64,000 nucleotides of DNA from Paenibacillus mellifer (GTDB taxonomy: Bacteria; Bacillota; Bacilli; Paenibacillales; Paenibacillaceae): positions 178,766 through 242,765 of the forward strand of contig NZ_JALPRK010000006.1 in NCBI RefSeq assembly GCF_023195895.1, in the 5' to 3' direction. Below the pieces are notes generated by a model that searched no databases, was not told the origin of the DNA, and was given only the letters and a program-made list of their open reading frames with translations. Shown here piece after piece: positions 44,540 to 51,998 of the stretch. Position 1 is the first letter of the stretch. Each line of letters begins with the position of its first letter. The translations under genes and the position numbers were made by a program.

Positions 44540-44719
44540 AAATGTTGCATTTTTTTCAACATTTCGCTCGGGTTTTGGGGAGATAATCCGAGAATGTTGC
44601 AGTTTCTGCAGCATTTTTTCCGTTATGGCACGGATTCGGCCGAAAATGTTGCAGGTTTTACAACATTTCGGCCCGGGGTGGACGCAACACAAAAAAATGT
44701 TGCATCTTATGCAACATTT
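44540..44719. repeat. Array of four 25-nt palindromes with AATGTTGCA/TGCAACATT arms
   Basis: Units at 44540-44564, 44592-44616, 44644-44668 and 44695-44719 each form a hairpin with AAATGTTGCA arms and a 5-7 base loop. The pitch is 52, 52 and 51 bp. The spacers (26-27 nt) are GC-rich and partly self-complementary, for example CTCGG with CCGAG between units 1 and 2. Unit 4, read on the minus strand, is followed by T7, so it may also terminate the lipoprotein gene at 44754. The unit sequence is unlike that of the 183-bp elements, but the four-by-25 plan is similar. Confidence 0.85.
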
Positions 44720-44753
44720 TAAAAAGCCTATCTAGGGGCAGACGACTTCATCT

Positions 44754-45422
44754 TCAACTGATCCAGGTCATCTCGGAGTCAGACAGCTTCCAGGCGCCTT
44801 TCTGAAGCTTCAAGGTGATTTTGACGCCGATGGCGCCGGTGCCGGAACGGTATTTGGAGCCTTCGATCTGAGCGGAGTCCTCGTTAATTTCGACCTTGTC
44901 GACGCGCAGCAGCACACCTTTTAAGGAAGGACTGCTCTGATCCGGATTTTCCTCCTCCACCAGCTGATCCAGCGTTCGGTCGCGGATTTCGGCGCCGAAG
45001 CCTTGCAAATACTCAATGATATAGGTTTTGTCGTCTTCCGTCAGTTGAGTCATCTCGCTCAGGTCGACAGCGATATAGTTCATTTCATGGTTCAGCGCTT
45101 CGTCCATCTTCATCATGTCTTCAAACGTGAGGGCATAGAGCTGCCCGGCCGAACCATTTCTGTTTCCGGCCGGCGTTTCGAGTTCATCGTTCCCATTTGC
45201 GGTTTCTTCCTCGGTATTGCCGCTCTCCGTTCCGCTTTCTGTTTCTAGTTCTCCGGTTTCACCGGATGGCGGATCTTGCTCCAAAATGGGCTGTTTGACC
45301 GTCGGCGGAGCTGCTGTTGTTGTGTCTCCTTCGCTGCTTGGAGAGCAGGCGACTGCCATGATCAACACGGTCACTGCGGCCAGGCAGAACAAGCAGACTC
45401 GCAACCCCTTTCGCAAACGCAT
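44754..45422 (-). CDS. Lipoprotein of unknown function
   Basis: The 222-residue protein has a lipoprotein signal with lipobox MAVAC near residues 22-26, then an acidic low-complexity linker rich in Glu, Thr, Gly and Asn to about 90. The C-terminal domain (LYALTFEDMMKMDEALNHEMNY, LRVDKVEINEDSAQIEGSKYRSG, KLQKGAWKLSDSEMTWIS) ends in a beta-rich part resembling the lipocalin or NTF2-like tails common in such proteins. No catalytic motif was seen. Its role is unknown. Confidence 0.7.
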   Translation of the reverse strand: MRLRKGLRVCLFCLAAVTVLIMAVACSPSSEGDTTTAAPPTVKQPILEQDPPSGETGELETESGTESGNTEEETANGNDELETPAGNRNGSAGQLYALTFEDMMKMDEALNHEMNYIAVDLSEMTQLTEDDKTYIIEYLQGFGAEIRDRTLDQLVEEENPDQSSPSLKGVLLRVDKVEINEDSAQIEGSKYRSGTGAIGVKITLKLQKGAWKLSDSEMTWIS

Positions 45423-45482
45423 GTGGATTCCCCCTTCTTACATCATAAACGCTCCCAAACGGTAAATAGTTTCTTGACTCGT

Positions 45483-46931
45483 TTAGCCCAAAGAGCGAAC
45501 GATCTCACTCAAACGGGCAATACCGTCTGTTAACTCATCGGCCGTGGCATAAGCATAGGAAAGGCGCAAGCGTCCTTCCGCTTCGCGGTCATACAAGTGT
45601 CCTGGGTTGATGAGCAGGTCTGCCTTCAGCGCGGCATCAAACACTTTGCGCGGGGACGGTGAGCCGTGAAGGTTCAGCCAGATGTAAAAACCTCCCCGCG
45701 GTGCTTCCCAGTCAGCGATATCGCGGAAATGCCGCGCTAAAGCGTCCAGCGCAGCCTTACGCCGCAGGCGGAGCGCTGCCCGCAGCCGCTCGAGATGGCG
45801 GTCGTATAGACCGCTCTCCAGCCATTCCGCCGCGACCTGCTGCGAAAGAGCGCTGGAGCCATAATCGCTTTGCATCTTAATATCGGCGAGCCGCTCGATC
45901 ACGGGCTGAGGGCCGGCGATCCAGCCGATGCGCAGCCCGGGGCTAAGCGACTTAGACAAGCTGCCAAGATACAGCACGCTGCCGCTGGCGTCCTTCGCTT
46001 TCAACGGAAGCGGCGGCGGTTCGTCCAGCCATAACTCGCGATAGACATCGTCCTCGACGATAGGCAGGCGGGTTGCCTCGCAGACCTCCAGCAATTGATG
46101 TCGCCGGGCCTCGCTCATGACCGTTCCGCTTGGGTTATGGAAGGTCGGAATGGTATATAACATAGCGCCTGAATATTGCTTGGCGTACACGGAAACCAGG
46201 TCGGCGCGTAGTCCTTGTTCATCCATCGGCACGCCGCGCAGCTTCATCCCGGCGCTCTGAAATACAGGAACCGAATACAAATAAGACGGCTTTTCGGTCA
46301 ACACGACTTGGCCCCGATGGAGCAAACCGACGGCAATGAGCTGAAGGGCCTGCAGAGCCCCGGAGACGATCAGCAGTGACGCCGGTGATGCGGCAATGCC
46401 CAAACGGTTTAACCGAGAGGCAATCGCTTCCCGCAACCGCAGATCCCCGTTCGGTTCGCCATAACCGAGATTCGGGGGACTTACGGCCATCCGCCCAAGT
46501 AACTCGGCCATCTCGGTTTGTGGCAGCAGATCTGGCCCCATCTCGCCGGTGCCGAGTCGCAGGATGCCAGGCCGGAACTCGGCCTGGTTAATCTCCTGCA
46601 CCGCCGGCAGATTGGGGTGCTGCACGCCGGCACGAACGTACTCGTTCCAGTCCGGCGGCGGGGAGGCGGTCAACACGCCCCAGGTCCGATTGACGACGCG
46701 GGTACCGCCGCCGCGATCGCCCTGAAGCAAACCGGCGGCGATCAACTCATCCAGCGCAGCGACCACCGTGCTACGGTTGACGCCATACCGCGCGGCAAGC
46801 TCCCGCTGGGACGGGATACGCGTCCCAACTGGCCATTCGCCGCCGGCGATCAGGTCGCGAAGATGCTCTATAATTTGACGATGGAGCGGAATAGGCGAAC
46901 TTCGGCTGGGACGCCAAGTCGAAGCGGTCAT
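45483..46931 (-). CDS. MocR/PdxR-like regulator: GntR-type HTH fused to aminotransferase domain
   Basis: The 482-residue protein has a winged-helix GntR domain (about 10-77: PLHRQIIEHLRDLIAGGEW, IPSQRELAARYGVNRSTVVAAL) and a class I aminotransferase-like domain (about 115-475) with NPSGTVMSEARR and SLSKSLSPGLRIGW, where the Lys would bind PLP. Such proteins sense PLP or an amino-compound and do not act as enzymes. The ATG at 46931 follows AAGGAGG. It diverges from a LysE exporter gene, the likely target. Confidence 0.9.
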   Translation of the reverse strand: MTASTWRPSRSSPIPLHRQIIEHLRDLIAGGEWPVGTRIPSQRELAARYGVNRSTVVAALDELIAAGLLQGDRGGGTRVVNRTWGVLTASPPPDWNEYVRAGVQHPNLPAVQEINQAEFRPGILRLGTGEMGPDLLPQTEMAELLGRMAVSPPNLGYGEPNGDLRLREAIASRLNRLGIAASPASLLIVSGALQALQLIAVGLLHRGQVVLTEKPSYLYSVPVFQSAGMKLRGVPMDEQGLRADLVSVYAKQYSGAMLYTIPTFHNPSGTVMSEARRHQLLEVCEATRLPIVEDDVYRELWLDEPPPLPLKAKDASGSVLYLGSLSKSLSPGLRIGWIAGPQPVIERLADIKMQSDYGSSALSQQVAAEWLESGLYDRHLERLRAALRLRRKAALDALARHFRDIADWEAPRGGFYIWLNLHGSPSPRKVFDAALKADLLINPGHLYDREAEGRLRLSYAYATADELTDGIARLSEIVRSLG

Positions 46932-47094
46932 GTTGGATACCTCCTTATTGCAGATTGCTGCTTTACGCGCGAACGACGTTATTTTCCCCATTATATCGTT
47001 TGGTTGGTTTGGAATCCATCCAAATGGATGGAGCCAAAAGGGGCACGGCCGGGTACAATAAGGTTCGGAAAGAGATCGAAGGGGGAGAGAGAGC

Positions 47095-47715
47095 ATGTTG
47101 GGTGCCGCGATCCACGGGTTGCTACTGGCGTTTGGTCTTATATTGCCGTTAGGCGTTCAGAACGTGTTCGTGTTTAATCAAGGGGCCGCCGGACGTAAGC
47201 TGCGCCGGGCCTTGCCGGCCATTTTGACTGCCGCTGTGGGTGATACGATATTGATCCTACTGGCGGTACTGGGAGTATCGGTGCTGGTCTTATCCTGGTC
47301 CTGGCTAAAAATCGTGTTGTTTGCGGCGGGGGCCGTCTTTATGGTATACATCGGCTGGACGATCTGGCGGGACGCCTCCGCGCCGGCTTCCGCCGGGCCA
47401 TCCGGGTTGCCTGCCAAGAAGCAGATGGTGTTCGCTTTATCGGTGACGTTTTTGAATCCGCATGCGATTCTGGATACGATCGGCGTGATCGGGACAAGCT
47501 CGCTGGGATATACGGGCGGCGCGAAATGGGCGTTTACGTTAGCCACGATCCTGGTGTCGTGGATGTGGTTCTTTGGCTTGGCGCTGGCGGGGAAAACCAT
47601 TGGAAGCCTGGATCGAGGGGGTGTGCTGCTGCGGGGGATCAATCGGGCGTCTGCGCTGATCGTGTGGGGGATGGCGATTTATATGCTGTACACGGGGGTT
47701 GCCGCTGTAAATTAG
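47095..47715 (+). CDS. LysE/ArgO-family amino acid exporter
   Basis: The 206-residue protein has six membrane helices and LysE features: GLILPLGVQNVFVFNQGA near the N terminus and SVTFLNPHAILDTIGVIG in the middle. It should export a basic or other amino acid. GAAGGGGGAGAGAG precedes the ATG. Control by the divergent MocR protein is inferred from position. Confidence 0.87.
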   Translation: MLGAAIHGLLLAFGLILPLGVQNVFVFNQGAAGRKLRRALPAILTAAVGDTILILLAVLGVSVLVLSWSWLKIVLFAAGAVFMVYIGWTIWRDASAPASAGPSGLPAKKQMVFALSVTFLNPHAILDTIGVIGTSSLGYTGGAKWAFTLATILVSWMWFFGLALAGKTIGSLDRGGVLLRGINRASALIVWGMAIYMLYTGVAAVN

Positions 47716-47839
47716 GGGTGAAGCGGTGGGAGAAGTGATAAAGGATCGTCGCGATAGTGATCAAGTCGCCCGCCTTGCTTCCGGTGGAGGGAAGTTCCAT
47801 AATGGGACTTACATCATGCAGGGAACAGGAGTGTGGAAG

Positions 47840-48583
47840 ATGAACGAGACGATATCGAGAATGATGGAGCATCGTTCGATTCGCAAATACAGCGATCGGC
47901 CGGTGACCCGAGAGTTGGTAGAGCAAATCGTGTCCGCGGGGCAAATGGCCTCCAGCTCGAGTAATGTGCAGGCCTATAGCGTGATCGCGGTGACGGATGC
48001 GGACCGTAGAGCCAAGCTGGCCGAGCTTTGCGGGCACCAGGCATATGTGGCGGAATGTCCCGTGTTCCTGGTCTGGTGCGCGGATCTGTCCAGGTTAAAA
48101 GGGGCGGCGGAACGACATGTTCCATCGCAAAAGACTTACGAGGGCACGACGGAGAACTTCATCGTCGCTACGGTCGATGCGGCGCTGGCGGCGCAAAATG
48201 CGGCGGTGGCCGCAGAATTGCTGGGGCTTGGCATCGTGTACATCGGCGGCATCCGCAACCGAAGCGAAGAAGTAGCCGAGCTCCTAGGCATTCCGCATTT
48301 GGCCTATCCCGTATTCGGGATGTGCCTGGGTTATCCGGATCAGGAGCCAGGTTTACGGCCGCGGCTTCCCTTACCGGCTGTGCTGCACTGGAACGGCTAT
48401 GATGCCACCGGTCAAGATGAACAAGTGGCTGCTTACGATGAAGTGATGTCGAAGTATTTGCGCGAACGAACCGGCGGGGCGAAGGATACCGCTTGGTCCG
48501 AATTGATGGCCGAGAAGCTGGCTCAACCAGCGCGCCTTCATATGCGCGATTTTTTGGCCAAACGCGGTTTTGAGTTGAAATAA
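47840..48583 (+). CDS. NADPH-dependent nitroreductase, NfsA/Frp type
   Basis: The 247-residue FMN protein begins with MMEHRSIRKYSDRPVTRELVEQI and has ASSSSNVQAYSVIAVTD, which binds FMN, and IGGIRNRSEEVAELLGIPHLA typical of NfsA/Frp. It reduces nitro compounds or flavins with NADPH. The ATG at 47840 fits AGGAGTG at 47827-47833; the long frame from 47726 is an extension without a site. It follows the exporter gene and may share its transcript. Confidence 0.88.
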   Translation: MNETISRMMEHRSIRKYSDRPVTRELVEQIVSAGQMASSSSNVQAYSVIAVTDADRRAKLAELCGHQAYVAECPVFLVWCADLSRLKGAAERHVPSQKTYEGTTENFIVATVDAALAAQNAAVAAELLGLGIVYIGGIRNRSEEVAELLGIPHLAYPVFGMCLGYPDQEPGLRPRLPLPAVLHWNGYDATGQDEQVAAYDEVMSKYLRERTGGAKDTAWSELMAEKLAQPARLHMRDFLAKRGFELK

Positions 48584-48591
48584 CAGCGAAG

Positions 48592-48636
48592 AAGCTGTCC
48601 GTCCGGGTCGTGATGACCTGGGGGACAGCTTTTATT
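48592..48636. terminator. Terminator between the nitroreductase and tatD-like genes
   Basis: AAGCTGTCC pairs with GGACAGCTT around an internal GGTCGTGATGACC hairpin, then T-rich. It sits between convergent genes. Confidence 0.8.
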
Positions 48637-48653
48637 TATTGACGACGGTCACG

Positions 48654-49478
48654 TCATAGTCCGTAAAAACGCCGTGTATTCAGGTACAATGTCGCTGCAG
48701 CCTCTTCCGGGGGGACGCCCTGGAGATTCGCCCAAGCCATGGCGACATGACTGGTCATACGCGGGTGGGTGAGCTGGCCGGCAAACGGTCCTTCAAACGG
48801 CCAAGGTCCGTCGGTTTCAGCCATTACCTGCTCAGGCGGGTAGAGACGGGCTAACTCCTGAATCTCAGATTCGTACACGATATCCGGCGTAAACGAGATC
48901 ATATAACCCCGTTCAGCCATACGGCGGACGGTAGATTCCGCGCCTTTGAACCAATGGAAGTGAGCCTTGGTGATGCCATGGCGATCGAGCAGGTCACAGA
49001 CAAGGTCGGCATCCTCGTAGACCGCATGCAACACAACCGGTTTACCGGTCTCCTTGGCCAGAATCAGAAATTTCTCCAATACCTCCACGTAGGGCTCTAG
49101 CTCAAACGGGTTTCCTTGCTCCAGCGCCTCTTGCCTAGCATAATAAGGGAGCCCGACTTCGCCTACCGCAATCATCTTCCCGGCATGCAGCTTGATCCAA
49201 TCCAGCAGTAGATCGATTTCCTGATCCGCAGGAATCGGCTGTTCGGGGTGATATCCAAACGCCGGGCGCACCAGGTTCAGATGACGTTCCGCCAAAGCGT
49301 AGTTCAGCTTGCAGGAGGCCAGATGCATCGAAACGGAAATCACGGATTCAACCCCGCATCCCGGTAACTCTTGCAGCAGGCGTTCCCGGGTGACCTCGTC
49401 GTAAAGGTCCAAATGAATATGGGCGTCGATCAACGGAATTTGAATTTCAAACGGTAAACCATGAAGAACGCAGGACAT
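48654..49478 (-). CDS. TatD-family metal-dependent hydrolase
   Basis: The 274-residue protein has the metal-binding motifs of TatD enzymes: DAHIHLD at the start, IAVGEVGLPYY, VVLHAVYED, KAHFHWFKG and MAETDGPWPF. These are DNases or deoxyribonuclease-like phosphodiesterases. A TATAAT on the minus strand (49526-49521) would start transcripts near 49514, so the ATG at 49478 is preferred over the frame start at 49514. Its promoter region faces the recombinase segment. Confidence 0.87.
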   Translation of the reverse strand: MSCVLHGLPFEIQIPLIDAHIHLDLYDEVTRERLLQELPGCGVESVISVSMHLASCKLNYALAERHLNLVRPAFGYHPEQPIPADQEIDLLLDWIKLHAGKMIAVGEVGLPYYARQEALEQGNPFELEPYVEVLEKFLILAKETGKPVVLHAVYEDADLVCDLLDRHGITKAHFHWFKGAESTVRRMAERGYMISFTPDIVYESEIQELARLYPPEQVMAETDGPWPFEGPFAGQLTHPRMTSHVAMAWANLQGVPPEEAAATLYLNTRRFYGL

Positions 49479-49613
49479 TTCACCAGACCCTTTCCAGAAA
49501 CAGGTTACCAGCATGTCTTTATTATACCTGTTTTTTGAGTATGCAGTTCCGCGATTTCCGTGGTTTTATTCACTTTTTTGCAAAGAAAAGCAATTCTCCG
49601 CAAATGGCTTTTT

Positions 49614-49642
49614 ATTACAGCCAAACAGACATGTCGTACAAT
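49614..49642 (+). promoter_or_regulatory. Putative recombinase promoter overlapping the left inverted repeat
   Basis: ATTACA at 49614-49619 and TACAAT at 49637-49642 are 17 bases apart. The -10 lies inside the left repeat arm and the -35 outside the segment. Recombinase bound to its site would block it, and inversion would replace the -35. Confidence 0.4.
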
Positions 49643-49658
49643 AACAATTATGCGACAA
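49623..49658 (+). repeat. Left inverted repeat, likely tyrosine recombinase core site
   Basis: Positions 49630-49658 (29 bp, beginning CATGTCGTACAA) recur as an exact inverse at 50788-50816. An outer AAACAGA (49623-49629) also recurs with one extra base. The core 49632-49657 is itself an imperfect palindrome: TGTCGTACAAT, AACA, ATTATGCGACA, so two 11-bp arms matching at 9 of 11 positions. That is the form of a tyrosine recombinase site. Confidence 0.9.
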
Positions 49659-49690
49659 AAATTACGTCAACAGGAGGTCCACTACAAAAT

Positions 49691-50656
49691 ATGGCAATTA
49701 ACTATTTGTCGGCTGTAGCCCAACAATACCCCTTTCATTTACCGTCCGCACAGGAATATCAGGACGAGCAAATCATTCAGATGTTTCTGACCGCGTGCGC
49801 CAAAGCGCCCAATACCCGTAGGAACTACTACCGGGCGCTGGAGCAGTTTAGGCAGTTCCTTTCAGGGGTTTCGTTTCGAGAGGTGTCCTGGAGAGAAATC
49901 GAAGCCTATAAAATCTATTTGACGAAGGGATTCTACCGCGATGCTCAAAAGCCGCTTGCTCCAGCCAGCGTAGCTGCGTTTATCGCACCGCTGAAGTCGT
50001 TTTACAAATGGGGAAGCGACCGCGGTATCGGCCTTTTCGATCATAACCCGGCGCAAAATATACGCATCCCGGCAATTGCTGTTACGAGCCGCAGGCATTA
50101 TCTCACTCGCAACGAAGTCGGCAAGCTGCTGGAAACGCTGCGGCGCCAAAGCCTCCGTAATTATCTGATCGGTCTATCGCTGGTGCTGTTAGGACTTCGC
50201 GTTTCCGAGCTGTGCGGGATCAAATGGAAGGATTTTAACGCCGATTTACTAGAGACATCCGTATGGTTAACGGTCGCGCACGCGAAACGCGGGAAAACGC
50301 GCGAGGTGAAGATACCGCGTGAGCTTTGGAACATGTACCAGGAGCATGCGCGAAGACTGGCGGGTTCCCCTGAACCGGATCCGGAGCTAGTCTTGTTCGC
50401 GATAACACCGCGGCAAATCGAAAGAATTATCAAGCAAGCAGGGACCGCCAGCGGGATCCAAAAGCAGCCAACCCCTCACTGGTTAAGACATACGAACGCG
50501 ACGCTGGCTTTGCTTCAGGGCGCCTCGCTGCAGCAGGTTCAGGAGACCTTAGGACACTCTCATATCAACACGACCCAACGCTATTTACATACTGTCGAGC
50601 AAATGAAAAAGGCCGCCCCCGACTTTGTGCAGGACTGCTTGATGGAATTTATGTAG
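49691..50656 (+). CDS. XerC/D-type tyrosine recombinase inside inverted repeats
   Basis: The 321-residue protein has an N-terminal SAM-like core-binding domain (about 30-125: NTRRNYYRALEQFRQFLSG, SVAAFIAPLKSFYKWG) and a catalytic domain with Arg170 (LLGLRVSELCG), a Lys in HAKRGKTREVK, His263 and Arg266 (HWLRHTNATLALLQG), His289 (LGHSHINTTQRY) and nucleophile Tyr298. All are present, so it should be active. GGAGG lies about 12 bases before the ATG, a long distance; translation may be weak. The IRs at 49630 and 50788 are the likely substrate. It lacks the other genes of an integrative element. Confidence 0.9.
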   Translation: MAINYLSAVAQQYPFHLPSAQEYQDEQIIQMFLTACAKAPNTRRNYYRALEQFRQFLSGVSFREVSWREIEAYKIYLTKGFYRDAQKPLAPASVAAFIAPLKSFYKWGSDRGIGLFDHNPAQNIRIPAIAVTSRRHYLTRNEVGKLLETLRRQSLRNYLIGLSLVLLGLRVSELCGIKWKDFNADLLETSVWLTVAHAKRGKTREVKIPRELWNMYQEHARRLAGSPEPDPELVLFAITPRQIERIIKQAGTASGIQKQPTPHWLRHTNATLALLQGASLQQVQETLGHSHINTTQRYLHTVEQMKKAAPDFVQDCLMEFM

Positions 50657-50704
50657 CTCTAGCAAAAATTTTAGTGCTTTTTGTCTACTTTTTTGCTTAA
50701 AATA

Positions 50705-50733
50705 ATGCAAAAATCGCCCTTTTGTCCTATAAT
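50705..50733 (+). promoter_or_regulatory. Outward promoter-like sequence at the right end of the recombinase segment
   Basis: A perfect TATAAT at 50728-50733 with a weak ATGCAA at 50705-50710 (17-base spacer). Transcripts would leave the segment through the right repeat toward the HD-GYP gene. After inversion they would point toward tatD instead. Confidence 0.45.
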
Positions 50734-50787
50734 GTAACAAGAGTTAATTACAAACCTTGCCAATTTTTTACTATTTTCTACCTAGAC

Positions 50788-50824
50788 TTGTCGCATAATT
50801 GTTATTGTACGACATGATCTGTTT
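50788..50824 (-). repeat. Right inverted repeat of the recombinase segment
   Basis: Exact inverse of the left 29-bp repeat at 50788-50816, extended outward by AAACAGAT (minus strand, 50824-50817) that matches the left AAACAGA with one extra base. It lies 131 bases past the recombinase stop. Confidence 0.9.
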
Positions 50825-50978
50825 TTCATCCGTTTTCTCTGATTCATCATCGGGTAAAAAGCATAAAAATTTAACTGGATTTTAGCGAAATGTTCTTTTT
50901 TTCTTCGGAGTAAGGAAGGAAGGTCGGATCCAGAACGGGAAAGGCAAATGAAGACACAGGTTTTAGGGGGCAGAACGG

Positions 50979-51599
50979 TTGACTGTTTTTAATGAGTTCA
51001 TTGACGAACTGTATATGGACAATAGCCCAGATGCAGTAAAGTGGTTTAACCTGCTCGTGCGCAAACATCCAGAAACCTATCATCATAGTATTCGAGTAGC
51101 GATGCTGGCAGAGAAGATCGCCGAACCGCTTGAGATTCGCGGGGCGGAGAAGGACATGCTGGTCCGCGGATGCTTTATGCATGACATCGGCAAAACGATG
51201 ATTCCTCGTGCGATCATCGAACAGCGGGAGCCGCTTACGGAAGCGCAGTGGAAGATTATTAAGCTGCACCCGATCATCGGGGCGGAACTCGTCGAAGCGG
51301 ATCCGGCGTTTGGCCCAGGTATCGCGGATATCGTCCGGTGGCATCATGAGCGTTGGGACGGAGCTGGATACCCGGACAGGCTGCAGGGGGAGGATATCCC
51401 TTATAACGCAAGAATCTGTGGAGTTGTCGACGCCTTTGATTCCATGACGTCGGATCGGCATTACCGGGAGCGGAAGTTAACGATGGCTGAAGCCAAGCTG
51501 GAGCTGCTCCGTCATCGCGCAACCCAGTTCGATCCGGTGATTGTCGATGCGTTGATGCAGCTGTCCGATGAGATGTTGAACATTTATTCGATCATGTAA
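50979..51599 (+). CDS. HD-GYP domain phosphodiesterase (TTG start)
   Basis: The 206-residue protein has an HD-GYP domain over most of its length: HSIRVAMLAEKIAEP, the metal-binding MHDIGKTMIP, HPIIGAELVEADPAF, and HHERWDGAGYPDRLQGEDIP with the GYP signature, then DAFDSMTSDRHYRE. It probably degrades cyclic di-GMP or a related nucleotide. It starts with a TTG at 50979, eight bases after AGGGGG. Its leader contains the right repeat of the recombinase segment. It stands alone without a sensor domain, and a small unknown gene follows. Confidence 0.88.
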   Translation: MTVFNEFIDELYMDNSPDAVKWFNLLVRKHPETYHHSIRVAMLAEKIAEPLEIRGAEKDMLVRGCFMHDIGKTMIPRAIIEQREPLTEAQWKIIKLHPIIGAELVEADPAFGPGIADIVRWHHERWDGAGYPDRLQGEDIPYNARICGVVDAFDSMTSDRHYRERKLTMAEAKLELLRHRATQFDPVIVDALMQLSDEMLNIYSIM

Positions 51600-51629
51600 A
51601 TATTGCAGTTACAAGGGGGGAGGATGGAC

Positions 51630-51959
51630 ATGGATAGAGGGCCCTGGAGCCGTCCCATTTCTCCGGCGGAACTGGAGGAAGTCAAACGGGCAGGGGGGAA
51701 ATTACTGTCCCTTCGCGTGACCTTATTTCCCGATTGTACGCAGAGGTTGGTGCGATTCCGGTTGATCGATGCGAAACTGAACGCTTATGAACAGGTGCTG
51801 GCCCGAATACCGGATCTCACCCATCCGATCGAACCTCAAGAAACGATTGAATCTGTATCCTGGCTGATTGCCTTCACAGGGGAAACCGAGTATCTGCGAA
51901 GATGGGTGGAGCTGATGCTGGATGTGGAACAAGTGGATGTCACCGAAATTAATACATAA
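51630..51959 (+). CDS. Small protein of unknown function after HD-GYP gene
   Basis: The 109-residue soluble protein is not recognised (LSLRVTLFPDCTQRLVRFRL, LMLDVEQVDVTEINT). GGGGAGG lies six bases before the ATG at 51630. The in-frame ATG at 51624 is too close. It lies 30 bases after the HD-GYP gene and probably shares its transcript, so it may modify or accompany cyclic-nucleotide signalling. No function is inferred. Confidence 0.65.
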   Translation: MDRGPWSRPISPAELEEVKRAGGKLLSLRVTLFPDCTQRLVRFRLIDAKLNAYEQVLARIPDLTHPIEPQETIESVSWLIAFTGETEYLRRWVELMLDVEQVDVTEINT

Positions 51960-51961
51960 AA

Positions 51962-51998
51962 GCAGGGGGAGTCTAGGGTTCAGACTCCTCCTGCTGCC
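51962..51998. terminator. Bidirectional terminator between the small gene and thiZ-like gene
   Basis: GCAGGGGGAGTCT pairs with AGACTCCTCCTGC with one bulge, followed by GTTTTGC. Convergent genes flank it, and the minus-strand gene stop overlaps it. Confidence 0.7.

Larger units (their letters stand above)
49630..50816. mobile_element. Putative invertible segment carrying its own tyrosine recombinase
   Basis: A 1187-bp segment bounded by perfect 29-bp inverted repeats. It contains one gene, a tyrosine recombinase with all catalytic residues, and an outward promoter-like TATAAT at 50728-50733. Inverted sites beside a site-specific recombinase predict inversion of the segment. An insertion element with unusual ends is the alternative, but no direct target duplication is seen. 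Orientation-dependent expression of the HD-GYP gene (right) or of the recombinase is inferred. Confidence 0.65.

Noticed and set aside
44540..44719. CRISPR-like spaced repeats
   Set aside because: Only four units, each palindromic and imperfect, with partly self-complementary spacers and no cas genes nearby.
49623..50824. Ordinary insertion sequence
   Set aside because: The enzyme is a tyrosine recombinase, not a DDE or HUH transposase, and the outer flanks match as inverted rather than direct repeats, so there is no target duplication.
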